A stretch of DNA of 64,000 bases from Clavelina lepadiformis (GCF_947623445.1 NC_135245.1:875501-939500); one strand, 5' to 3'. Numbered from the stretch's first letter, positions 41,333 to 52,208 are shown. A program made the numbers and translations. The notes: generated by a model not told the origin, from the letters alone.

Positions 41333-41678
41333 CAGGCGTGACCAACCAGTCAGAGACTAAGAGCCTCACTTCTTACTGTGTTAACCGCAAAGAGCCACAT
41401 CACACACATTATGATTTATGACGCTTTTTTTTATTACGTCATAATACTGCATCCGATATTGTTTCAGTTTCATCATCTTTATTCTGGGTCAAAATCTGAT
41501 GTAATCAGTCATTATTTAGCAAATATCAATTGAACATTACCCAGTAGAGATTACTTTTCTGTATTATTTATCTGCCTAAAATGGGTACAATGTGCTCTCT
41601 ATCAGAAGTTCAATATGAACGAAAGAGCCGCATAATACCGGGCAAAGAGCCGCATGCGGCTCGGGTTGGCCAGGCCTG
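41333..41678. mobile_element. Non-autonomous hAT-type element 3
   Basis: Ends are CAGGCGTGACCAACC and GGTTGGCCAGGCCTG, an imperfect inverted pair. Perfect 8-bp target duplications, ctgtagac, lie at 41325-41332 and 41679-41686. The interior repeats the phrase aaagagccgcat. It is 346 bp long and non-coding. Confidence 0.93.
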
Positions 41679-41689
41679 CTGTAGACCTT

Positions 41690-42503
41690 ATAATAACCTA
41701 ATGAAACGGGAATTATTTGTGATGGCAACAAAATCAAAAACTAGTCATGGGAGAATCAAAGCCAACTACGTCATTCACTGTATAAAGGACGACTAAATAG
41801 GACCTACATAGTTACAAGCTTGTTAACAGAGCCCCGAAAAGTGAGAAATGTTGAACGACATTTAGTCGTCCAAAGGCTTCTTTCGATCCAAGAATAAACA
41901 TTTCGACATTGTCTTACACCAATAACCATCATACCGTTGGACGCAGGTCATTAGAAGGTCAACAACGTGACTCAGTTAGCCTAAAGCTATTAATTACAAA
42001 ACTTGACGCTTCAAAGTAGCAGGCAAAAATAAATTCTAACTATCTGTTTGTAAGACAAAGATAGTGCACACAACACACTAAGCACGTGCAAACGCCTCAT
42101 CTTTTTACGTTGAATGTACGCAAGTGCACGGTGAGAATATTTCCTTCTGGCGCAAATAGTACAATTATTTATTCACCTGCAAAATTCTGAATCCTAAGCA
42201 AACTCTTAACAGACAAACCACCCGATGAAGAAAGAGCTCTTTGAAAGCCACAATGTTCTGTTTCCATTTATAGCTGGTGCTTTGGACTTCAAACTAAAGC
42301 CTTGGAGTGAGAACGGATGTCTGCGGATACGTAAATTATTAAGACTCAACCCTGGGAAATGACAAATGTCACTTTCAGATTCTATAAATGGATTTGGATT
42401 AAGCCATTGTGGATCAGGCTATATATAGGCCTACACGGCTTCACTTAGATGACTGTAACAGCAATTTTCAGTTTTTCAAAGAGATTTTTCTTCGGGCAGA
42501 AAA
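41690..42503. other. Intergenic, upstream of the serine protease gene
   Basis: Nothing is recognised apart from likely promoter sequence just before 42504; a TATA-like atatata lies at about 42420. Confidence 0.4.
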
Positions 42504-43676
42504 ATGTTGAATCTTTTCGTGATTCTGCTTCTGGCTGCTGGTGCGTGTGACGTCACTTTCAAATAAAAATACCGATTAGTTAACGGCGTGACCTGATTAA
42601 AGACATATCGGCGTATCTATATTTTCGTGAGACGTAAGCTACATTTTTTGCAGCGGCTTCCGCTAGCGAGCGAATAATTAACGGCAACAATGCTCCCTCT
42701 GCAACATTTGCTCCCTGGCAAGTTTCTTTGCAAAGGTACGGCAGCCATTTCTGCGGCGGATCCCTAATCAGCAAGTATTACGTCATGTCAGCATGCCATT
42801 GCCTTCAGAAAAAGTAAGTTTACTAAATAATGACGTCACTGAAAACGAAATGATGACGTGATGATTAACATAAGCACCTTTTTGTAGCAACGTGTACGTC
42901 ATAATGGGCACAACAGACTATCGGTACCCGTATCAGTCAGTTTATGCTGACAATTTCTTCTGCCACTCAAGCTATAACTCAAATACCATGGACTATGATT
43001 ATTCTATGCTTCATCTTTCTCAACAGGCCGCCACCGGCAGCACAAATAAGGTTGGTTCCTAAATTAAGGACCTGGTACTGGAGTTATAGCGCGCTGTGAA
43101 CAATGTACACTCAATCATTTGAAACTATCACTTGTTTGATTTTCATGTTTCGTAAAAGTTAACGCGTTTTGTTTTTCTCCACAAAGATTTCAACCATATA
43201 CGTGGCAGACAGGGAATACCCGTCCGGTACTCAAGCTTTGATCACAGGCTGGGGCTTAACGGTCGGCGGAGGCAATAACCTTCCAACACAACTGCAGTAT
43301 GGTTACACGAACCTTATGTCAGCAGCTAGCTGCAGGAGTTCTTGGGGTGTGGCAACCATCACTGACCGTATGCAGTGCGCCGGCGGAAGTAACGCCGTGG
43401 ACGCGTGTCAGGTATAGGAACTAAAACAAGATTTTCAAGACATAATTCTTAAATTTTTTAATACGATTTGCAACAGCAAGTAGCCTTACACTGATTTCTG
43501 ACCTTTCTTTTTAAAAGGGAGACTCAGGAGGCCCCCTAGCGGTGTACGACGGAAGTTACTGGGTGCTGGTTGGTAATACCTCCTGGGGAAGCCCCAACTG
43601 TGATACTGGAGTGCCTTCGATGTGGTCCAAAAATTACGCTGTCCGTGATTGGATTTATTACTATTCTGGTGTTTAG
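42504..43676 (+). CDS. Trypsin-like serine protease
   Basis: Five exons give a 247-residue secreted protease: 42504-42540, 42654-42813, 42888-43050, 43187-43411 and 43518-43676. Residues 1-14 form a signal peptide ([12 protein letters not shown]). A short pro-piece ends at Arg19 before IING, the activation cut. The catalytic triad is visible: His61 in SACHC, Asp103 in DYDYSMLHL, and Ser198 in CQGDSGGPL. Asp192, six residues before the serine (DACQGDSGG), predicts cleavage after Arg or Lys. The SWG and CDTG residues that line the pocket fit trypsin too. There is no extra domain, so it is a simple digestive or defence type enzyme. SACHC instead of the usual TAAHC is odd but keeps the His and Cys. 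Confidence 0.93.
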
Positions 43677-44909
43677 GGACGTGATAAATGTTATATACGC
43701 AAAACATCTAAAGCGGTTTAAGTAAAAGCAATGTTGCAAGGAATACGTGACTGTTCGGTTTAGGGATTGACTTTGGTTTTCAAGGTCATTTAAAAGGTTA
43801 AACCTTTTTCATTCGTTGCACGGCATTTCTAATCCCTGTAAGCTATCGGGCTTTCACCAGTGGTGGAAACAAGTTTTTATGGTCGTGAAACAAGTCAAGT
43901 CACTAATAGAACATGTCCAAGTCAAGTTGAGTCATTTAATTACATTTCCAAGTCATGTCCTAGTCCAAGTCTTAACACATAGGCTACTAAGTCACAAACA
44001 AGTCGCCAGTTATGATTTATTTTTCGTTTTAAATCGATAACGAATAGCTTTCAGAATACTCATAACTTAAATGTAAGAATAAAACATGATTTTATACATT
44101 TTTGGCGTATTCACACATTCAGTAGAATGTAAGCTATTGCGTGTTGGTTTTTAAATAATTTTTTTCACAAATATAAAAATCGATTCTATAACGAGTTGAA
44201 ATAATTTTGCATAAACTCTACTCGAGTCTGTCTATCTCTGGCTTCTTTCTGCAACACCAAGGCATTAATTGCAACTACCGTCATTGCTTGGATTTAATAT
44301 TAATACCTGCGTACACAACTAACACCTGTAACTAAAAATACTGAAGCCGATGCGTCTCATTTTTTGGCACACGTGCACTGTGAAAATTAGCGTATGTGCC
44401 ACACTACGTTGCAGAAAATGTTTTGTCCAAAACTAATCCAGTAGGTTACAAATAAGACCATTGCTTTTGCAAATAAGGCCATTGTTGAAAACAATAATTC
44501 AATAAGGTGTATTTTACAAAAAACAATGCAATAATGCACACGTAATATCTTAATGCCCTACTATTTAGTAGCCTATAGGCCTGCAAGTTAATATACGGTA
44601 GGGCAATTACGTATGTTAAACAATTGAAACTAAAATAATGCAGAACATTGCCACAGTGAGCCAAGCAAATGTGTGAAAAAACAAAACAGCATATTAATTT
44701 TTTATGAAAAATTGGTTGATTTTGTTGAAGCTTCTAGTCATTGACCTATTTATTACGACTCATCTCTAACCTATCTATGGACATCGTATAAAGAATTATT
44801 TATATAACATTAATCGATACGATGTCTATGAGCTTATCGATTACCCAAGTCGCGCTATTGTGTTTATTCATTTTTGATGTCAAGATCGCGAAAGAAAATT
44901 GAATAGGGA
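43677..44909. other. Intergenic, with AAGTC-rich repeat
   Basis: No gene is recognised. At about 43870-44005 the phrase caagtca(agt) recurs many times in an irregular array, the sort of low-order repeat left by an old small transposon. The rest is AT-rich. Confidence 0.45.
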
Positions 44910-46497
44910 ATGGAAAAAGACACTGGTCCGCCGTCAGCTGAAAAACGAAGAATTTGTTGGAACGCGCGTGATAATTATTTACAGTGTATCCAAGATCATA
45001 CGTTGCCCGAAGAACAAGAAAGTAACTGCGCAAAATTGAAAGAAGAGTTTGACAATTCTTGCCCTAAAGCTTGGGTAAGTCTGGAATCAACATTTCCAAT
45101 CGTTGTCAATGTTTACCTTCAAGCTACTATTAATTTTTTGATTGATTTTGGTATTGACCAGTGGTTCTCAAACTTTTTCAAAAGAAAGTACGCAACAGTC
45201 TCCTAGCAATTTTGTGAATGTCTCACCGTCCCTTAAAAATCAACACAAAACAACACGTTGGTTTTTATGGTATCAATGTGACGGGTGTACCTGCTTCTTT
45301 GCAACCAGTTCAGCAATGTTTGGTTTCGTTTTGGACAACGCAACCTTATTATCGTGAATCACATTCAACCGGTTTCGAGCTTTTGCTTTGATGGCAAGAA
45401 GTGCCGTTTTTTTGGAAGGTGCTTCGCGGTCCTAGAAAATTGTCTCGCGGACCCCAGTTTGAGAACCACTGGTGTAGACTGATAGGTCGTACTCAATATT
45501 GCTTTTCATGAGCTTCAGTGTCGCACATAAGGTGCATTATTTTGAACTTAATAACTTCGACAGAACTTCTTTGCACTCAATTTTCAATTGAATTAAAGAT
45601 AATACAAGTCTAACTGCGTACATTACTGTGTAATTGTGCACTTCCATTGCGTCATTTTTGGTTGCTTGGTGCACCCAAGATCTTACTGAAAACGACCATA
45701 CTCTGCAGTCAGGGGCTATTGATGGTATGATATTGTCTTTATCCTTGGATAGAGGGAAGTCTTTGCTCGACCTAAACCGTGCTGTATATAAATGCATCAC
45801 TTCCAGATTTTTTTGTGCTTTACATTTTTGCCCGAGACCTTGACTGGAAAGTAGAAACCTTGCGTGCAAACACGCAGATTTTGGCATGTTAGCGTGCACT
45901 GAAGTGTCAACTCTTTGTTTATTTACTATAAATTGGCGTTTAAACAAATGTTGATTAGTTTCGTGTGTTCTGGTGCCACACTTTCCACTACGGCACTAGA
46001 CAAGAAACTTTCAGGTCTAGTATACAGAAAATAAAATGATTCATTCAATAAACTTAGAACAAAATACCCACATTAACAGCATGATAGTACGTAGTGATTA
46101 AACTGAAGGATAAACCTTTTTAAAATGGATCTAGTATTCAAGTGCACAGCCACAGGATGCCTTTCTATACCAGACTCCACTTATTCAAATTGTGACGTCA
46201 TCTGGTTGTGCACTTGTATACTAGACCCCAACTTTTAATTTAATATGTTTCCACTACTATGCTCATGGTGTGAAGGGTGGCTCAGGCTATATAAGCTTGC
46301 AAACAATTACTGATAATAATAATAATAAATCAGACTGAAAAGCGCTATCTTTATGTTTGTACTAAGCTTTGGTTGCAACTGTATGTCCATACAAGACATA
46401 ACCTTATTTCTTTATCCAGGTGAAACATTTCATTCGTCAAAAAGCTTGGCAAGATTACAAAAAGGAGGTTTATAAGAAAAGGGACGAAGAAAAGTAA
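44910..46497 (+). CDS. COA6: Cytochrome c oxidase assembly factor 6
   Basis: COA6 helps deliver copper to the Cu-A site of cytochrome oxidase in the mitochondrial intermembrane space. Two exons, 44910-45074 and 46420-46497, encode 80 residues. The fold's cysteine pairs are clear: Cys16 and Cys26 (a CX9C motif, CWNARDNYLQC), then Cys40 and Cys51 (CX10C, ending FDNSCPKAW). The second exon continues VKHFIRQKAWQDYKKE, as in human COA6. The length matches the family. The 1.3-kb intron is filled by a hAT-type element, a dispersed repeat and a small palindromic element. WDR54 starts only 56 bp after the stop on the same strand. Confidence 0.94.
45159..45471. mobile_element. Non-autonomous hAT-type element 4, in COA6 intron
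   Basis: Ends are CAGTGGTTCTCAAACTTTTT and cagtttgagaaccactg, nearly the same as element 1. The flanking 8-mers gtattgac and gtgtagac agree at six of eight positions, a decayed target duplication. The element is 313 bp and shares only its ends with element 1. Confidence 0.85.
45490..45850 (+). repeat. Dispersed repeat, copy 1 (COA6 intron)
   Basis: It shares long runs with 53880-54190 in the same orientation, such as attgcttttcatgagcttca, gacagaacttct, gtacattact and ggttgcttgg followed by gcaccca. No terminal repeats or coding frame were found. The family type is unknown. Confidence 0.75.
46127..46228. mobile_element. 102-bp palindromic element, copy 1
   Basis: The two ends form a 26-bp imperfect inverted repeat (ggatctagtattcaagtgca against gggtctagtatacaagtgca read from the other end). 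A second copy of the same length lies at 53709-53810, and a related longer one at 55744-55878. It is a very small MITE of unclear superfamily. Confidence 0.75.
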
Positions 46498-46548
46498 ACG
46501 ACAACAAGCTAAATTACTTTGATTTTTTTGCACTGGGATTTCAAATTT

Positions 46549-46550
46549 AG
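46549..46550 (+). promoter_or_regulatory. Probable trans-splice acceptor of WDR54
   Basis: The sequence tttcaaatttag ends 3 bases before the WDR54 ATG, after a T-rich tract. There is no room for a cis 5' exon other than COA6, so it reads as an acceptor for a spliced leader. Confidence 0.55.
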
Positions 46551-46553
46551 ACA

Positions 46554-48766
46554 ATGTATGAAAAAGTTAAAAGTCATTTGTTGGAAGGAAGTGCGTCAAG
46601 CCTGTACAACAACCTTGATGTTTTCATTGAAGACAGTGAAAAAGGTGGAAATCATGCAATGTTGTGTAAATGGCTTACATACATGGGATTACATGACAAC
46701 AAATCCTTCAAGTTATACTAAACTACTAATTTCGCAATCATTATGCGCATTTGTGAATATGCAAAACTCATAACATGTAAATATATTTAGAAATTAGCGT
46801 TTCGAAGTTTGGTATCACTTGAAGTATTTGTTCATCCTTTGTTTTCATTCAAGTACCTAAGTGTGTAAGATATGTATAAATATTTTTCTTGTAAATCTAC
46901 TCCAAATGTGCACCTGTTTGCATTGTCTATACTCTGACCATTGAGTATTACATATCTGTCACATTGTTTATACAGATTTAAATGGGGGTTATGATAGAAT
47001 GTCGTTTGCGACTGTTTCAAAAACAAACGTGAGTCTTGTACATTATCATCGAAATGGAAAGATCACCACCTCACAGGTGACGGCTAAAAAAACCACATGT
47101 TCTGTGTTAATCGATGATTTTGAAAGAGAATCATCTTTGATTACTAGGTAACCAACACACAGTCAAAGAACTGCACAGCCCTGCAGGCACGATGGTGTAG
47201 CCTAGGACATCAAGACGTTCTGGTCGTAGCAAATTTTGAAGGATTTTTGGTACAAATTAAAGCCAAAATGTTAGAAATCCATCCCTATTTAGTTGATTAA
47301 CGAATGCAATTTTCCTTTTAAAGGTTTATGACAGCGATGGACAGTTAAAGTTATTTTGGTATTCCCCGTCAAGTGAAGAGAACTTAGCCGATGGCAAGTC
47401 TTACTGCAGGTCTGGTAGCTAGAGTGTCAGCATATTTTAACTGGAGTATAATAGTCATGGTTGATCAAGGAGCTTGTACGTTGCTTGATGAAACCAACGA
47501 CTAGTACGACTGACTTAGTGAGGAACTCAAACAAACAACTCTTATAAAAGAGCTCCTCTGTGTACCTCACAATAACATGAACACAAATATTTTAACATAG
47601 CAACAAAAAGATTGCACAGTGACACAAAGACAGTGACTGAGCCTGTTTTGTCCTGTTACAGAGCTATTACTTGCGTTAGTGGGAAATTCATCTGTGTCGG
47701 AAGGTTTGATGGCAAGGTTATGGTCATCACGGCAAACAAAAACACATTTTCTGTCTGTAAAACATTGCATGGCCACTCCACTCCAATAACTGCCACAGAT
47801 GGATTAAACAACGCAGATAATGGCGACAAGGTGATTCAATATCTATGTGAAAGAGTGCCAGTAATGGATTATAGCTTGGAAATGCAATGTTACGTAATTA
47901 CTCTAATTAGTTTAAACTTCAGTGTTGGCGGCTAATCCCAATATGTTGTTATATTTTTGCAAAGGTCGACTTCATAAGTGCTGATGACAGTGGGACAATC
48001 TGTACTTACAGAAGTAGTGATGAGTTTGAATTTGTCGCAATGATTCCGGGGTCAAGGTTAGTGGCCTTAAGATAAAACAACCGAACAACATAAATAACCT
48101 GAAGACAACATTTATTTTCAAAGTGTATTTTTTTAATATCACGCAGTGTGAAGCACTGTTTTCCAAATCAACAAACCACCGAATTGCACATCCATTTCAC
48201 ATTTTATTGCAGCGTCCCCTGCACCAGCATCAAACTCCTCTCCAATGGGCTGATAGCTGGTGGCTTTCTAACAGGGCACATTAGAATCTTCGACCCAGTT
48301 GAGGCGACAATGCTGAGTGAAATAACAGCTCACACGAGGGCAGTGTCATGTATGGATGCCACGATAGACAAAGAGGCCTCTTTGGTGAGTAGGCCATCTC
48401 ACTGCAAAGAGTTTGAGTGATTGAAAGTGTTTAATATCTCAATACTTGTCAAACAGCTGATTTGTGGAAGCGAAGACAGCTTCATAAGGGTGTGGAAAGT
48501 GACCAGAGATGATACGATTACGGTAAGTGACATTTTTCTTTTGGATTTGTTGGGCATTAAATCAGTACGTTGAACATGCCGACCATTTCATTTTAAAAAA
48601 CTGAAAAATGAATTCAAATAAAAATTTTTAGGTTACGCATGAGTGGTCTGCATCCATCCGTGACATTCAGATTTGTGGAGCCAAGTTTTGTGATCCACTT
48701 GGTCAAGCTTTCGCTGTTTCAGGCTACGACTCCAAAGAGATCATGCAATTTTCACGAGTCTATTAA
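46554..48766 (+). CDS. WDR54: WD repeat-containing protein 54
   Basis: WDR54 is a small beta-propeller scaffold. Exons in my reading: 46554-46644, 46976-47147, 47187-47249, 47325-about 47410, 47662-47830, 47965-48056, 48213-48384, 48457-48522 and 48632-48766. They line up along human WDR54: LLEGSASSLYNNLDVF at the start, ARWCSLGHQDVLVVANFEG, then GKFICVGRFDGKV, GHSTPIT, ISADDSGTICTYRS, GLIAGGFLTGHIRIFDP, AHTRAVSCMDA, LICGSEDSFIRVWKV and the family ending FCDPLGQAFAVSGYDSKEI. The ATG was chosen because it follows a splice acceptor by 3 bases. The first exon's donor is my best guess. The join between exons 2 and 3 is one base out of phase, so that junction is wrong, unusual, or hit by an indel. 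The polyA signal overlaps the stop (AATAAA near 48765). Confidence 0.88.
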
Positions 48767-48917
48767 TAAAACAAATAATTTTCGACTGTGAACTATCATA
48801 GCTTAGCTGTTTTGTCGATTTTCAATAAAATCTTTGCACTTTCAATTGACTGAGGGTTGTTTGCTGCACAATCCTGGACCAAATGTAGCTCTTTTAAGAC
48901 AAAAAAGAGACAACCGT

Positions 48918-49412
48918 TTAGTCATTCGTGCCCAGATTGGCACAACTTTGTGATGGAGTTTCACTTTTCTTGCTCAGATGCGCTTGATGCATGACCAGTT
49001 TCTTTCGAGTGTGGCAAGCGTACTCCAACTTGTAATTGGTGACAGAATCATCCATGTCAGTTGATTTTTCCTCTTTTATGCTCTCGTCTTCCAGGTCTTG
49101 AGGAGATTTGTCCTTAACTTTGAAAAAGACACAGGTCCCTGGAACTTCTTCCTTGGTTCCGACAAAGCATTTGTTATCCAACTGCATCACTGGATGCTCC
49201 TCGAACAATCCGATCAATTTCACTTTGTTCAAATCACACTCCGCCAATGCTTCTCTGCTTACCAGGCCGACCAACTCGACAAAAACATAATCCTCATCCA
49301 CCAATTCCCATTCGTCTGGGTCTAACTCTTTTGTTTCATCACAATCACTAGATTCCTTCGAAGTTTCAAATTCATCACTAGATTTCATTGTTACATCATC
49401 ATTCGATGCCAT
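48918..49412 (-). CDS. GTF3C6: General transcription factor 3C subunit 6
   Basis: This is a subunit of TFIIIC, which recruits RNA polymerase III to tRNA genes. It is a single exon of 164 codons. The conserved TFIIIC sub-6 core spans about residues 40-140: YVFVELVGLVSREAL, VKLIGLFEEHPVMQLDN, FVGTKEEVPGTCVFFKV and LEYACHTRKKLVMHQAHLS. The N-terminal 35 residues are acidic, as in human GTF3C6; the long acidic C-terminal tail of the human protein (213 residues) is absent. The start is the ATG at 49412, which lies 12 bases after a splice acceptor gttaatttcag (AG at 49425-49426), probably for spliced leader addition. The gene is convergent with WDR54, with only 151 bp between stops. Confidence 0.88.
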   Translation of the reverse strand: MASNDDVTMKSSDEFETSKESSDCDETKELDPDEWELVDEDYVFVELVGLVSREALAECDLNKVKLIGLFEEHPVMQLDNKCFVGTKEEVPGTCVFFKVKDKSPQDLEDESIKEEKSTDMDDSVTNYKLEYACHTRKKLVMHQAHLSKKSETPSQSCANLGTND

Positions 49413-49426
49413 CACAGAGTATAACT

Positions 49427-50062
49427 GAAATTAACACCTAGCCAGACCATGTATTAATAGAACTGATGCTGAAACCATTGCAGGTATACGTTATGCATTG
49501 CATGTTACTGACACACATACTCAAGCGTGAAGAAAAAACAATCATTTGCATTTCTTGGCAGAAAGCTAACCGACTTTTCTATCATGTACACAACACAACA
49601 ACAGGTAATAAGTGAATAACAATAGCACTGATCTATGCCAAGGGTTGGCAATTTATTGTGTGACTCACAGAGAGTGGTCATACAAGCTTGCGACCCAATC
49701 ATTCCATAAACAGTACAAAGTAACACAACTGTTTTAAACAAAGTTTGTGATGCACAGTGGGGTTATGTTGCATCAGCAAGCATCATAGACAAACAGGCAA
49801 AACAACTGTGCTGATGCTAGCAGATTAAAAGTTTTCAATGTATCCGCGTCATATAAATTTAAAAACTTTCTTTCCACCCAAAGTGGAAGGTCATGTGATC
49901 CAAATTTCGGTTAAAACTTATCATTTTCTGACCTTTAGTCTGTAATACCAGTTTATGAAATTTGTAAATGATGCTATGACTGACAGCAATTAGGAAGTTA
50001 TATTCAGAAATTGCATGTTCGAATGTTCAAGAGCAACAACAATGACAAACAGAAACAATGTT
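49427..50062. other. Intergenic between PTPA and GTF3C6
   Basis: No coding exon is recognised. It holds the PTPA 3' end and the GTF3C6 upstream region. Confidence 0.45.
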
Positions 50063-51043
50063 TTAAGAGTTTGGCTCAATGCTGAGAATAGAACCAAATT
50101 TAAAGTGTTGTATGACTGGAAATTTCTGAAGAACTTCAGCTTTGTACATTTTAAACAAACCCGAATTTACTTTTCCCCAGTGGGGTACAGAACCGATACT
50201 GTACAATAAACTTGAATGCTCTGCAAAGGGGCCACTCTTCACTTCATTGATGTGTTTTATGCATTCAAGAAACATGTATTCACTGTGATATTCCCTGACA
50301 ACATCTTCTTTAGCAAAGTCTTTCGGCCGAATGCTTTGGTGCATGATAAGCTGTGAGGAGCCGAGAATGAACGGAATAAATTGGAAATCATCAAGGCCCC
50401 AGACTCCCTGGCTACCGGCCGGTTCCATTCTATAAGTGCGCTGCAGCTTCCTTGCCAAGTCCAAGTACGAGTTAAATACTTTTGTTACTATGGCAACTTG
50501 GTCGTGAGGGGTGAGGACACGTAGCCTGTAAAGACAACAAAGAAACGAAGCAAATGACGCTTCATGGCCGGTGCCATAATCGATGCGCGTCTCGTTTCCG
50601 AAGCCTTGGACAAGATAGTCGGATACTTCCTCTGCTGCCCTGTGCAAGTTTACCGGTAGAATGGTTTTTGTTAAATCTACGGCCTCATCCTTAACGTGAT
50701 TTAACCAGGTACGATAACCTTTGTTTCCAAACCTCTGCGGCTGCTCCACGGGTGGTGTTTCATCAACAAGTGTTGATAACCTTCCCAACATCTCCAATAA
50801 CTTCTCGACCGGTTTTGATACAAGACAATCGACACTCAATGGTTTGCCTTTCACCGCCGTGCTCAGACAGGTTAGAAAGCCGACATAGTCGTGGTAAGCT
50901 TGCGATTTGATCCACTTTTGCATGTCCGCCACTAACTTCACCTTCACTTCCGGAATCACAAACTCGTGATTCGCAAATTGGTCATCAGGGGCAACAAACT
51001 CTGCCTCTGCTCTGTCGTCATTATTGGTTTCATTGGACATCAT
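50063..51043 (-). CDS. PTPA: Serine/threonine-protein phosphatase 2A activator
   Basis: PTPA is a peptidyl-prolyl isomerase-type chaperone that activates the PP2A catalytic subunit in an ATP-dependent way. It is a single uninterrupted exon of 326 codons, close to the usual 320-360. Family landmarks are in order: RFGNKGYRTWLNHV, ELSDY-like EEVSDYLVQGFGNETRIDYG, then TGHEASFASFLCCLYRL, GSQGVWGLDDFQFIPF, ILGSSQL, SLLYSIGSVPHWGKVNSGL and KFPVIQHFKFGSIL at the end. I start at 51043 (MMSNETNN) rather than 51073 because a splice acceptor (tttctattag, AG at 51060-51061) falls between them. An intron-less PTPA is unusual for a chordate and may reflect retroposition or intron loss. Confidence 0.95.
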   Translation of the reverse strand: MMSNETNNDDRAEAEFVAPDDQFANHEFVIPEVKVKLVADMQKWIKSQAYHDYVGFLTCLSTAVKGKPLSVDCLVSKPVEKLLEMLGRLSTLVDETPPVEQPQRFGNKGYRTWLNHVKDEAVDLTKTILPVNLHRAAEEVSDYLVQGFGNETRIDYGTGHEASFASFLCCLYRLRVLTPHDQVAIVTKVFNSYLDLARKLQRTYRMEPAGSQGVWGLDDFQFIPFILGSSQLIMHQSIRPKDFAKEDVVREYHSEYMFLECIKHINEVKSGPFAEHSSLLYSIGSVPHWGKVNSGLFKMYKAEVLQKFPVIQHFKFGSILSIEPNS

Positions 51044-51073
51044 GTAAAATATTATTCTCCTAATAGAAATCAC

Positions 51074-51953
51074 ACATTTATGCTATGATTATAAACAAGG
51101 TTTGAAAAGGTAAACCTACACATAGAAAAAAATGTAAAACATTTACCAAAGAGTTATTGATATCTAATATTTTGCCATTGGCATACACAACACAATACTG
51201 AACATTGATTATATAGAGCATAGGACATCATCTAAATTCTACAATCTAAAATGTACATAGCAGACTGCCACACAAGTCGGTAACTTGCAGACAAAAGATG
51301 ATATTATTACAATGAATAACAAGTTACCCTTGTACAAGCTTATTTGTTCAAGAATTAATGCAATTTGGAAAAATAGTCATATTAACCTTGAATGAAAATA
51401 AGCTAAAACGTTGAAATAGTTTCATAATAATAATTAGAGCTAGTATGCTGGAACATCACCAATTAAATTCAGACAAAAGTTAAAAACCAAAATGGAGGAA
51501 TTGATGGAGTGGAAGGTGGCTGAACAAACTGCACTTTAATGGAATTAATTTGCTTGAAATAGGGTTGAAAGGTTTAAAGAAACATGACAAAGAAACCACA
51601 AAATGCTCACAACGCACACAAGACAAATTTCATCAAGCATAATCAATGAACTTTCAATTCGGTTTGAAATCTTACCAAAATGACCAACCATAAAGTTCTT
51701 GATCAAAATAAAGTCACCGAAAATTTTATGCCGGTAGAAAGAAAAAAATTATAAATACAAAATCCTGACTTGAATAGGCAACAACAACAACAATTCAGGA
51801 GAGTGAAGACTACAGTTACATAATCATAATAAAATACTTGACCTCATATTTAAAGGAATAAAACATAAACTAAACATTAATAGTTTGAGTCACATAGATA
51901 TATGGATGGAACTTTTATCAATTGTTCCTCAAAGAAAAAGATCTTTTCAGCTG
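51074..51953. other. Intergenic between SMDT1 and PTPA
   Basis: It is AT-rich, and no exon is recognised. It probably contains the SMDT1 3' UTR and the PTPA outron. Confidence 0.45.
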
Positions 51954-52208
51954 TCAATCATCTTCGTCTTCAGGAACAAAAATATCATAATCTTCAAGCA
52001 AGTTTGCACCTTTCATAGAAATCATACCTCCCAAGTAAACAAAAGGGATAACAACAACCAAAAACTTTGTTAATCCGAATGAAACCTTTTCTGGTATCTG
52101 CAAAATTCCACCAGAGGCAGTCTGCCAAGTGTTTCTGACATTTCGTCGTAATGGTGATTGTTGTGATAAAATCCGTGCAAGTTTCTGACTTCGAGAGAAC
52201 AAAAACAT
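51954..52208 (-). CDS. SMDT1: Essential MCU regulator (EMRE)
   Basis: EMRE is the single-pass inner mitochondrial membrane protein that links the calcium uniporter pore MCU to its MICU gatekeepers. The single-exon frame of 84 codons has an Arg/Ser-rich mitochondrial presequence (residues 1-35), then the family core ILQIPEKVSFGLTKFL, a membrane span at about 44-66 (LVVVIPFVYLGGMISM), and the signature end LLEDYDIFVPEDEDD, whose acidic tail binds MICU1. The sequence attttaag directly precedes the ATG, and a GTAAGT lies about 55 bp upstream, so a tiny 5' UTR intron or a trans-splice site is likely. Length is a little shorter than human (107). Confidence 0.93.
   Translation of the reverse strand: MFLFSRSQKLARILSQQSPLRRNVRNTWQTASGGILQIPEKVSFGLTKFLVVVIPFVYLGGMISMKGANLLEDYDIFVPEDEDD

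Noticed and set aside
43870-44005. CRISPR-like array in the AAGTC-rich tract
   Set aside because: Units are short, irregular and without constant spacers, and the DNA is eukaryotic.
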